19,809 nucleotides of DNA from an uncultured Campylobacter sp. (GTDB lineage: Bacteria > Campylobacterota > Campylobacteria > Campylobacterales > Campylobacteraceae): positions 1-19,809 of the forward strand of contig NZ_CALHGM010000046.1 in the NCBI RefSeq assembly GCF_938030145.1, written 5' to 3'. This document shows positions 1 to 5,823 of this stretch, piece after piece. How positions within the stretch are numbered: position 1 is the stretch's first letter; each line of letters opens with the position of its first letter. Both the position numbers and the translations under genes were made by a program. The notes beneath the pieces were generated by a model that ran no database searches, had not been told where the DNA came from, and worked only from the letters and a program-made list of their open reading frames with translations.

Positions 1-1
1 T

Positions 2-100
2 GACGAATGGTTTTATCGCGTTTACGAAGTCATTTCCCGCGTCTATATCGACGCCAGCGTCTTTGTAGCTTATCAAATTTTATCCTCCAAGATGGTATAA
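2..100 (+). CDS. 3' end of an unidentified ORF (partial)
   Basis: An open frame enters from the left edge and ends at a TAA at 98-100, giving a 32-residue C-terminal tail (starts DEWFYRVYEV, ends QILSSKMV). It is rich in aromatic and aliphatic residues, like the end of a real protein. I do not recognise the family. Spermidine synthase sits next to coaE in Helicobacter, but this tail does not look like the end of SpeE, so I do not assign it. The stop codon overlaps the -10 box proposed for coaE. Confidence 0.45.
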   Translation, partial: DEWFYRVYEVISRVYIDASVFVAYQILSSKMV

Positions 101-101
101 T
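93..101 (+). promoter_or_regulatory. Extended -10 promoter for coaE
   Basis: TGGTATAAT at 93-101 is a perfect extended -10 (TG-n-TATAAT). Campylobacter sigma-70 promoters rely mainly on the -10 and show little -35 conservation, so this is a credible promoter although no -35 is evident. The start would be near 107-108, about 42 nt before the TTG start of coaE. It overlaps the stop codon of the preceding ORF. Confidence 0.55.
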
Positions 102-107
102 TTCGCA

Positions 108-123
108 GATTTTAGCTAAAATC
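108..123. promoter_or_regulatory. Perfect 16-bp palindrome at the predicted coaE start site
   Basis: GATTTTAGCTAAAATC is a perfect palindrome with 8-bp half-sites and no spacer. It begins at the transcription start predicted from the extended -10 at 93-101 and lies in the coaE leader. A spacer-free DNA palindrome here suits a dimeric regulator. As RNA it would form only a weak 6-bp AU-rich hairpin. The binding protein is unknown. Confidence 0.4.
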
Positions 124-149
124 GAATAAAAACGCTATAAAGGCTCACC

Positions 150-824
150 TTGAAATTTAAACACTCCATCGTCATCACGGGCAGCATCGGAAGCGGCAAG
201 AGCGCGGTTTGCGAGCTGCTTCGTGATCGCGGATTTGAGATTATCGATGCCGATAAGATTTCGCATGACGTTTTGGATCGCTGCGCCGCGCAAGTGGCTG
301 AAATTTTCGGCGCGCAATACGTCGTGCAAAAAGACGTGAAAGCTAAAAATTTGAGTTTACATGCGGAATTTGACGCTAGCGGTGATGGGGAAATTTTATC
401 CGCCCCTTGCGTTTCAGTAGATCGCAAAAAGCTAGGCAAGCTGGTGTTTAAAAACCCTGTGGAGCTTGCAAAGCTAGAAGCGCTACTGCATCCAAAGATA
501 ACGGCCGAAATTTTATCGCAGGCGCAGGCTTTGGAGGCGAAAGGAAAGCTTTTTTTCGTCGATATTCCGCTGTTTTTTGAGGGCAAGAGGTATGAGTTTT
601 TTGATAAAGTAGCGGTTGTTTATGCGCCTAAAGATACGCTGATAGCGCGCGTGATGAAGCGAAACGGGCTGGATCATGTCGCCGCAAAGCACCGCGTGGA
701 ACTGCAAACGGACATAGAGCAAAAGCGCGACATGGCGGACTTTGTGATAGACAATAGTGGCGATCTTGCCGCGCTTAAGGCCGCGGTGGAGAGATTTTTA
801 AAAGAGCTAAAAGATAAAATTTAG
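150..824 (+). CDS. coaE: Dephospho-CoA kinase
   Basis: 224 aa. CoaE phosphorylates the 3'-hydroxyl of dephospho-CoA with ATP, the last step of coenzyme A synthesis, in the cytosol. The N-terminus carries a P-loop GSIGSGKS (residues 11-18), then DADK at 33-36, the LLHPKI lid segment at 112-117 and a VDIPLFFE strand, all in the order expected for the family. The start is TTG, supported by TAAAGG 7 nt upstream. Compared with typical bacterial CoaE of about 200 aa, it has an extra stretch of about 25-30 residues at roughly 58-87, between the GAQYV strand and the conserved DRKKLG motif. It follows an unidentified ORF and has its own likely promoter at 93-101. Confidence 0.95.
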   Translation: MKFKHSIVITGSIGSGKSAVCELLRDRGFEIIDADKISHDVLDRCAAQVAEIFGAQYVVQKDVKAKNLSLHAEFDASGDGEILSAPCVSVDRKKLGKLVFKNPVELAKLEALLHPKITAEILSQAQALEAKGKLFFVDIPLFFEGKRYEFFDKVAVVYAPKDTLIARVMKRNGLDHVAAKHRVELQTDIEQKRDMADFVIDNSGDLAALKAAVERFLKELKDKI

Positions 825-892
825 CCCTTTGCGCGAGAGCTCGTAAAAATTTATACGCGAATTGAGATGAGTTGAAAATAAAGGAGAAGGCG

Positions 893-1813
893 ATGAGGAT
901 CGGTAGCTGTGCCCAAAAGGGCGCTAAATTTCAAAAATTTAAAAGCGCGCCGCTTAAAGAGCAGTTGAAATTTACGGCGCGAGCGGTTTTGCTCTCCGCG
1001 CTGTTTGCGACGGGCGCTTCGGCGGAGATCGACGATCTAAGAAAAGGTTGCGCCGCGGGAAGCGAGATGGATTGTAAAAAACTAAGCCGCGTGATAAATG
1101 AGCTGCAGCGCAACTGCGACGCAGGCGGCGAGGAAAATGCGCTAGATTGCGCAAATTTAGGCTACGCATACGACTCAAATAGAAGCTTCAGGCAGGCCGC
1201 GCGTTATTACGACAGGGCGTGCAAGCTCGGCGAGCAGAAAGGCTGCGTCTATTTAGGGCTGCTCTACAACGACGGGCAGGGGGTGGCGCAGGATCGCAAG
1301 AGGGCGAATGAGCTTTTTAGCGACGCCTGCAAGAAAAACAGCAGCGAGGGGTGCGCGAGCCTCGCATACAACTATAAAAAGGGCCTCGGCGTCTATCCCG
1401 ACACGAAAAAGGCGATTGAGCTTTTGATTAAGGCTTGCAAGATGGGGCAAGTAGAGGCGTGCCATAACCTAGGGCTTAGCTACGCTCTGGGCGAAGGCGT
1501 GAAAAAAGACGCGGACAGGGCCAGGACATTTTTTACGAGGGCTTGCGAGCAAGGACACGTGGATTCGTGCGTAAATTTGGGCGTTACGTATTTCAAAGGC
1601 GACGGCGGGCAAAAGGATCACGCGCTTGCCGCGAAGTATTTTAGCGAGGCGTGCGAGAATGGTGGCGAGCCGCTAGCTTGCTCAAATTTAGCGTATCAAT
1701 ACGAAAAAGGCTGGGGCGTGACGAAAGATAAAAAGAAGGCGCGCAAGCTCTATGAAAAAGCTTGCAAGCTCGGAAGATTTGATGCTTGCGAGCATTTAGA
1801 GACTATGAGATGA
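893..1813 (+). CDS. Secreted cysteine-rich Sel1-repeat protein (Hcp-like)
   Basis: 306 aa from the ATG at 893, which has AAGGAG ideally spaced 6 nt upstream; an in-frame TTG at 872 lacks one. A hydrophobic segment at residues 27-44 ending ASA before Glu45 is a likely signal peptide, with an unusually long n-region; an internal TTG at 965 would give a compact 20-residue signal. The mature part is a run of Sel1-like repeats of about 36 aa (motifs of the LGxxYxxGxGVxxDxxKA kind). Eight cysteine pairs recur, mostly as CX7C, twice stretched to CX10C and CX8C. This paired-cysteine design is that of the Helicobacter cysteine-rich proteins (HcpA family), where each pair forms a disulfide, so a periplasmic or secreted location is inferred. 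Substrate or partner is unknown. It sits 68 nt after coaE. Confidence 0.85.
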   Translation: MRIGSCAQKGAKFQKFKSAPLKEQLKFTARAVLLSALFATGASAEIDDLRKGCAAGSEMDCKKLSRVINELQRNCDAGGEENALDCANLGYAYDSNRSFRQAARYYDRACKLGEQKGCVYLGLLYNDGQGVAQDRKRANELFSDACKKNSSEGCASLAYNYKKGLGVYPDTKKAIELLIKACKMGQVEACHNLGLSYALGEGVKKDADRARTFFTRACEQGHVDSCVNLGVTYFKGDGGQKDHALAAKYFSEACENGGEPLACSNLAYQYEKGWGVTKDKKKARKLYEKACKLGRFDACEHLETMR

Positions 1814-1992
1814 GAGGCTCTAACATCAAGCGCGAAAACGCATAACAAAATGGGCTCACGAAAGAAGATACGTTAGTAAATTGAGTCTTAGTAAAGCCTA
1901 GGAATAAGCGATGCGCTTAAATTTAGATAGAAGTAAAATTTTAATAAATCGCTAGTGAGCGTTAGTAATTTTAAAAATTTGCGAGGTAAATG

Positions 1993-2871
1993 ATGAAAAT
2001 TTCAAAATATAATGCGAGCGGCAATGATTTCGTGATTTTTACGGATTCGGTTAAGGCGGATAGATCCAAGTTAGCGCGTGAGCTATGTGATAGGCGCGAT
2101 GGAGTAGGCGCTGACGGGCTCATCGTCGTGCTACCGAAGTTTAACGGTATCGAGGGGATAAACTTTGAGTGGGAATTTTATAATAGCGACGGCAGTAGCG
2201 CCGATATGTGCGGCAACGGCTCGCGAGCGGTATGCATGTATGCGTATGAAAATTTTTTGGCCGCGCAGAGTATGAAATTCCTAAGCGGCGCAGGCGTAAT
2301 TAGCGGTGAAATTTTCGGTATTTTCGGCGGAAATTTGAGCGAGAGCATGCGAGGCGAGCTACGCAATGTAAGCTTTGGCGAGATTTTCAATCTGCGTCCT
2401 AATGCTCACGCGTTAGTAGCTAACGTCGAGGTAATGTTAACTCATCCTAAGCGCCTGGGCGAAAGCTTTGAGGAGGCAGGGCTAACGTGGTATTTTTATA
2501 ACACAGGAGTGCCGCACTTAGTAACTTTTGTTAGCGATTTAAATGAGTTCGACGCCGCGCTGGCCCGCGACCTGCGCGAAAAGTATAACGCTAACGTTAA
2601 TTATGCGTTAGTTCAAAGTCGCCTCGCAAGCAAAATTTTAAAGGTGCGCACCTTTGAGCGTGGCGTAGAGGCAGAAACTCTCGCATGCGGTACGGGGATG
2701 GCAGCATGCTTCATCGCAGGCGTCGAAAATATGGGGCTAGCTCCCGACATCCGCGTGATACCTGCAAGCGGCGAAATGCTAAATTTGCGCTTAGGAGATG
2801 GAGGTAAAATTTACTTTCGCGGCGACGTTAGACATACTTTCGATGGCGAATTTATCGGATACGTGGAGTAA
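1993..2871 (+). CDS. dapF: Diaminopimelate epimerase
   Basis: DapF interconverts LL- and meso-diaminopimelate, feeding both lysine synthesis and peptidoglycan cross-linking. Both catalytic cysteines are visible: ADMCGNGSR with Cys74 and ETLACGTG with Cys233 (numbered from the ATG at 1990). SGNDF near the N-terminus and NTGVPHLV in the middle are further family signatures. Two ATGs are adjacent; the second (1993) has GAGG 6 nt upstream and is preferred over 1990, giving 292 aa. This is longer than the roughly 250 aa usual in Campylobacter; the surplus lies mainly between the GAGV segment and NTGVPHL, around residues 100-165. In C. jejuni coaE and dapF are adjacent; here the Sel1-repeat gene lies between them. 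Confidence 0.96.
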   Translation: MKISKYNASGNDFVIFTDSVKADRSKLARELCDRRDGVGADGLIVVLPKFNGIEGINFEWEFYNSDGSSADMCGNGSRAVCMYAYENFLAAQSMKFLSGAGVISGEIFGIFGGNLSESMRGELRNVSFGEIFNLRPNAHALVANVEVMLTHPKRLGESFEEAGLTWYFYNTGVPHLVTFVSDLNEFDAALARDLREKYNANVNYALVQSRLASKILKVRTFERGVEAETLACGTGMAACFIAGVENMGLAPDIRVIPASGEMLNLRLGDGGKIYFRGDVRHTFDGEFIGYVE

Positions 2872-2902
2872 GCAGGGCGGAATTTCGAGCCGGTTTGCGC
2901 GA

Positions 2903-2982
2903 GAATTTTAATTTTGAGGTAAAATTCGTCGCTTCACTGCAAAATTTAATTCCTAAATTTCGGAATTTTATGAAATAAAATT
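2903..2982. terminator. Two AT-rich stem-loops after dapF, possible terminator
   Basis: GAATTTTA (2903-2910) pairs with TAAAATTC (2920-2927) across 9 nt. AATTTTAT (2964-2971) pairs with ATAAAATT (2975-2982) across 3 nt, and an alternative AATTCC/GGAATT pair overlaps the second. Both stems have perfect 8-bp arms about 30 and 90 nt past the dapF stop. Neither has a GC-rich stem followed by a clean U-run, so termination is only a possibility; such words are common in AT-rich spacers. Confidence 0.25.
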
Positions 2983-3260
2983 TTAAGATTTCAGCGTGTG
3001 GAATTTTGCTACTAAATTTAAAATTTTTGCTTGAATTTCACATTTGTATCGCATTAATTTAGGCTTCTGCGGAATTTAAGCGTTATAGCGTTATAAAATT
3101 TACGCCCTAACCCGCTCATTTGGTTTATAATTTTTGCTGCCACCGCAAAAAATCCGCCGTGTTCGCACAAGTGAAATTCCGTCGCATTTGCACGAGCGAA
3201 ATCCGCCACTAATAGCAGAAAACGCGGCATCAAGCGCAAATCCTCGGCGCGGATAAATCT

Positions 3261-3360
3261 ATCATTGACGATAAAGGCTAGATTTGTAGATGCGGCAATT
3301 CTTGAAGTGCGGTAGAATTTACTAACGACGATAAAAGCATAGTGTAGTTACGGCAAAATT
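3261..3360. repeat. Degenerate 60-bp tandem repeat
   Basis: The segment 3261-3300 resembles 3321-3360 at an offset of exactly 60 nt. Shared blocks are GACGATAAA followed by GC, a TGTAG word, and CGGCAA close to the end; the rest has drifted with small shifts. Two partial units are visible. It looks like an old tandem duplication in the spacer. No function is evident. Confidence 0.3.
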
Positions 3361-3436
3361 TAAAATTTGCTCCCGCCGAATTTCGCCGCGCCGTCATTTT
3401 GTTGTTTAAATTCCACCCGCATCGGTTTCACCTAAA

Positions 3437-3583
3437 CTAGGCATAAAGCCTGATGATTAACTCTCTGGCGAGCGCTAAAATCACGACGAAAATTATAAAT
3501 TTTAATAAAGATTTTTGTCGCATCGCAACAAGCATGGCGATGCCGAATAAAACGAGCGCAATGTCTAAAAATGTATCTTTCAT
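3437..3583 (-). CDS. Small hydrophobic membrane protein, 48 aa
   Basis: The ATG at 3583 overlaps the TGA of the upstream small ORF in an ATGA junction, so translation is probably coupled; there is no separate strong ribosome binding site. The product begins MKDTFLDIALVLFGIAML and ends RLYA. It has two hydrophobic helices (about residues 6-20 and 27-43) split by a basic MRQKSLLK turn, so a small double-spanning inner-membrane protein is likely. I do not recognise a family. It is the last gene of the minus-strand block and is followed by gene-free DNA. Confidence 0.55.
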   Translation of the reverse strand: MKDTFLDIALVLFGIAMLVAMRQKSLLKFIIFVVILALARELIIRLYA

Positions 3584-3744
3584 ACGCTTAATTGAAATTT
3601 AATCAAAATGCTAAGTATGATAAGAAGTATTATAAAGCGCAAGATTGAGCGCATGGAGGATAGATCGCCAAATTCTTTGTCATATTCCTTTTTTACCTCC
3701 CACTCAGCTTTCCATGCGAACATTTTTACTATAAAATCTAGCAT
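3580..3744 (-). CDS. Small tail-anchored membrane protein, 54 aa
   Basis: A strong AAGGAG lies 6 nt before the ATG at 3744; an earlier ATG at 3750 abuts it and is disfavoured. The first 30 residues are charged and amphipathic (WKAEWEVKKEYDKEF region). Residues about 34-49 (SILRFIILLIILSILI) form one very hydrophobic helix followed by a short tail, so the protein looks anchored by its C-terminus with the charged part in the cytosol. Its stop overlaps the next start (ATGA). No family is recognised. It lies 105 nt after the winged-helix-like gene. A small toxin or a subunit of a membrane complex are both possible; nothing seen decides. Confidence 0.6.
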   Translation of the reverse strand: MLDFIVKMFAWKAEWEVKKEYDKEFGDLSSMRSILRFIILLIILSILIKFQLSV

Positions 3745-3849
3745 TTTCATCTCCTTTTTTTAAGGCGAGTCGTATAAAACGAAATTTTGTCGCGCCACGT
3801 GAAATTAAAGAATTCTATCTAATTGGCGCTTAAAATTTTTAATCTTGAA

Positions 3850-4185
3850 CTATTTGTCGGCGTTTTGGACGAGGGCTTTTTCGTATTTTTCGATAAAGCT
3901 TCGCCCTGACTCGCATAGGCGGTAGATGAAAATCTTCGACGCCTTGCCCGCATCAAGCCCCGTGTCCTTAATGCTTTCGCGCTGCAGATAGCCCCAGTTT
4001 TTATGAATTATATCGAGAGTCGATTTGATCGAAGTATAGTTGCGTCCGCTCGCGGCTGCGAATTCGTTCACGGGTCTCATAAACTCTGCATCGCTTTGCT
4101 TATTGCGACACAAAAGCCCCTCTTCGCCTTGCGATTCGACCAGTTTTAGAGTTTCATAAATGAGTTTATCTTTTAATTTGATCAT
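3850..4185 (-). CDS. Small winged-helix-like DNA-binding protein (putative)
   Basis: 111 aa from the ATG at 4185, preceded by AAGGGA about 6 nt upstream; a longer in-frame TTG start at 4221 lacks a binding site and would run into the operator. The middle (about residues 38-70, NEFAAASGRNYTSIKSTLDI onward) resembles a helix-turn-helix with recognition helix. The end has the SGRSFIEKYEKAL pattern common at the end of winged-helix repressors ('GrxFlekY'). No effector domain or metal site is visible. It has its own promoter with a perfect inverted repeat across the -10 and start site, so negative autoregulation is the simplest reading. It lies between the AAA ATPase gene and two small membrane protein genes. 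The family is not identified. Confidence 0.6.
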   Translation of the reverse strand: MIKLKDKLIYETLKLVESQGEEGLLCRNKQSDAEFMRPVNEFAAASGRNYTSIKSTLDIIHKNWGYLQRESIKDTGLDAGKASKIFIYRLCESGRSFIEKYEKALVQNADK

Positions 4186-4225
4186 CGGCTTTCCCTTGCG
4201 TAATTGATATGGGTTTGCCAAAATT

Positions 4226-4254
4226 ATATCATAAAATTTATATTTTTATGATAT
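4226..4254. promoter_or_regulatory. Perfect 11-bp inverted repeat, candidate operator
   Basis: ATATCATAAAA (4226-4236) and TTTTATGATAT (4244-4254) are exact reverse complements separated by 7 bp. On the minus strand the right arm falls between the -35 and -10 boxes, the spacer holds the -10 and the left arm covers the predicted start near 4230. A bound dimer would block polymerase. It lies 41-69 nt upstream of the small winged-helix-like gene. The stem is AT-only apart from one GC pair and has no U-run, so it is not a terminator for the ATPase gene. Confidence 0.6.
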
Positions 4255-4264
4255 GAAATGTCAA
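4237..4264 (-). promoter_or_regulatory. Sigma-70 promoter of the winged-helix-like gene
   Basis: Minus strand TTGACA (4264-4259), 16 nt, TATAAA (4242-4237). The predicted start is near 4230, giving a leader of about 45 nt to the ATG at 4185. A full-consensus -35 is unusual in Campylobacter. It begins 4 nt past the ATPase stop codon, so the downstream genes are not dependent on readthrough from the ATPase gene. Confidence 0.6.
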
Positions 4265-4268
4265 TAAA

Positions 4269-5600
4269 TCAGAAGCTAAGCGCGAATTCGTGAAACGGCA
4301 CGACATCGCAGCGGATACCCTCAATCTCGAGCCTACCGGAGTTTGCCATAGACACAACTTTTAAACTTGTGATGCCAAGCTTTTTGAGCACACTTAAAAT
4401 TTTTCGGAATTTTAAAAAGATAATGTCCGCGTCGCTGAAAGGAATGACGAGAACCCCCATCTTTAGAGCAGGCAGGTAAAAATCCAGCTCTTTTGTGTAA
4501 AAAATTGGTGTATTTAGCCCCAAAAGCTCGCAAAAAAGGACGTTGGCAAATTTTTTCGAGAAGTCCTTTTTGCTCGTTAAAATTTCGCGCATATTAAAAT
4601 GCGAAAAATATAATTTTTTTGCGCGCGCGGGCTCGCCAGCTTTGCTTAAAAATCTGATGAAATTTTCCCGCTCAAGTTTGGCGATAGTGCCGTATACGGC
4701 GTCTTTGGAGATCTTGATGCGCGGCTTTAGCGCGGTGTAAATTTTATTTGCGCTAAATGCGGCGTGGACGAAGCTTAGGCACTCTTTGAGGATTAAAATC
4801 TCCGTGCGGCTAAAGTTTGCCGTAAGCAGCCTCTGCTCGAATTCTAAAATTTCAGCGGGGGTTATGAAGGGGTTTTTTGCGCCGCCGCCTTGGGCTAAAA
4901 ACGCCGAAATCATCGAGTTTATTTCGTTGTGACGCTTGTCGAAGGCGATAAATTCTTCAAACGAAAGCGGCAAAAGCTCAATCCGCTCAAAGCCTGGCAA
5001 AACTAACTCTTTATCGCGAGTAGAAATTATAAAACGCTTTAAATTTAGCCCCTCGGCGAAGCTTTGAAGCGATGAAATTTCAAAATCGGCGCTACTAAAA
5101 TTATCCAAAAAAAGCGATGAAATTTGCTCGTTGGCGGCTAAAAATTCTTTGATCTCGCAGAAGAAATTCTCGCTCCTATTTTTTGCGCTGTAGAACTCCG
5201 CATTTTTTGTGTTGTTTGAACTGCCTGTGCTTGCGTTTTTTGTATCTGTATTTTTTGCGGCGGCGCGATAAAATTTATCTATATCCGAAATATCCGCGCC
5301 AAGTGTAGCTTCTCTGCTTATTTCATGCTCATTTACTTCGCTAGCCTTTGTATCGCCTGCGCTATTTCTAGCTGCAAAAATTGCATCATTCGCTACCGCC
5401 TCTTCAAGGCGTAGATCGGCTAAATTTAGGTACAAAATTTCATCTTTTTTAAGTTCTGAAATTTCATTTTTTAGCACGGCGCTTTTGCCGGAATTTAGCA
5501 CTCCGTAGATTATGGTTTTGGGAGAGTTTACATATTTTTTGCGCGGGATAAAGCTTGCAAATTCCGGCGGATTTTCATAAAAAAATTTTAGATCATTCAT
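4269..5600 (-). CDS. AAA ATPase, AAA_14/DUF4143 type
   Basis: 443 aa. Walker A is GVLNSGKS (residues 33-40). A Walker B-like SLFLDN follows at 162-167, STRD at 193-196 and LLPLSFEEF at 209-217, the last typical of the AAA_14 fold found in COG1373-type ATPases. Residues about 270-315 resemble a winged-helix segment (DAVYGTIAKLERENFI) and the C-terminal part matches the general DUF4143 layout (KKLYFSHFN, then a nuclease-like hydrophobic core). The biological role of these proteins is mostly unknown. Between Walker A and Walker B, about residues 72-147, is a long Ser/Asn/Ala/Lys-rich low-complexity insert. The ATG at 5600 has no good ribosome binding site: an AAGGA occurs 19 nt upstream inside a palindromic element. 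It is divergent from the S10 operon. Confidence 0.75.
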   Translation of the reverse strand: MNDLKFFYENPPEFASFIPRKKYVNSPKTIIYGVLNSGKSAVLKNEISELKKDEILYLNLADLRLEEAVANDAIFAARNSAGDTKASEVNEHEISREATLGADISDIDKFYRAAAKNTDTKNASTGSSNNTKNAEFYSAKNRSENFFCEIKEFLAANEQISSLFLDNFSSADFEISSLQSFAEGLNLKRFIISTRDKELVLPGFERIELLPLSFEEFIAFDKRHNEINSMISAFLAQGGGAKNPFITPAEILEFEQRLLTANFSRTEILILKECLSFVHAAFSANKIYTALKPRIKISKDAVYGTIAKLERENFIRFLSKAGEPARAKKLYFSHFNMREILTSKKDFSKKFANVLFCELLGLNTPIFYTKELDFYLPALKMGVLVIPFSDADIIFLKFRKILSVLKKLGITSLKVVSMANSGRLEIEGIRCDVVPFHEFALSF

Positions 5601-5616
5601 AGTGGATATTTTAAAA

Positions 5617-5638
5617 TTTTCCTTATTAAAAGGAAATA
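5617..5638. repeat. 22-bp palindromic element, copy 1
   Basis: Contains TTTCCTT-ATTAA-AAGGAAA (5618-5636): 7-bp perfect arms around 5 bp. The full 22 bp is identical to 5743-5764, centre to centre 126 bp. It lies 17 bp upstream of the ATPase start codon, inside its probable leader. Function unknown; candidate protein-binding site or RNA hairpin. Confidence 0.6.
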
Positions 5639-5661
5639 AATCTGAAAAATCCTATGAAATT

Positions 5662-5667
5662 TTTATA
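5662..5667 (-). promoter_or_regulatory. Possible -10 box for the ATPase gene
   Basis: TATAAA on the minus strand within GATATAAAAAT; the start would be near 5655, about 55 nt upstream of the ATG at 5600. No clear -35. The surrounding sequence is so AT-rich that this is a weak call. If right, palindrome copy 1 lies in the transcribed leader. Confidence 0.25.
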
Positions 5668-5742
5668 TCTATTTTAAATTTATCTAAAAATTTTTGTATT
5701 GAAAATTTCCAGCACCCTAAAAATTTTCGAAATTCTATATAT

Positions 5743-5764
5743 TTTTCCTTATTAAAAGGAAATA
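5743..5764. repeat. 22-bp palindromic element, copy 2
   Basis: Exact copy of 5617-5638. The right half-site is reused in a second perfect palindrome, GGAAATATTTCC (5758-5769), so this copy presents three half-sites in a row. It ends 24 bp upstream of the -35 of the S10 operon promoter, a usual place for an activator or UP-type element. Confidence 0.6.
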
Positions 5765-5788
5765 TTTCCATAAAATTTGGTTATTTTC

Positions 5789-5817
5789 TTGACAAAGAGG
5801 AAGCGCTTTTATATAAT
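5789..5817 (+). promoter_or_regulatory. S10 operon promoter, exact sigma-70 consensus
   Basis: TTGACA (5789-5794), 17 nt, TATAAT (5812-5817): both boxes and the spacing match the ideal. The start is predicted near 5824, about 57 nt before rpsJ. Such a strong promoter fits a ribosomal protein operon. The AT-rich tract upstream could act as an UP element. Confidence 0.85.
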
Positions 5818-5823
5818 GTGCGT

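Larger units (their letters stand above)
2872..3436. other. Gene-free AT-rich spacer
   Basis: About 565 nt between dapF and the small minus-strand ORFs. I find no ORF here with a ribosome binding site and protein-like composition. It holds AT-rich inverted repeats just after dapF, four copies of the word CGGAATTT (either strand: 2878-2885, 2961-2968, 3070-3077, 3174-3181) and a decayed 60-bp tandem repeat at 3261-3360. The minus strand is stop-free for about 280 nt (about 3330 down to 3054) but has no convincing start. Confidence 0.6.

Noticed and set aside
3054..3239. Minus-strand open frame of about 61 codons in the dapF spacer.
   Set aside because: Weak start, no recognisable protein-like domain, and the frame extends upstream without a start; treated as possible decayed coding sequence only.
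3753..3765. CCTT-N5-AAGG, the core of the twin palindromes, upstream of the 54-aa ORF.
   Set aside because: Only the 4-bp arms match and one arm is the ribosome binding site context of that ORF, so chance is likely.
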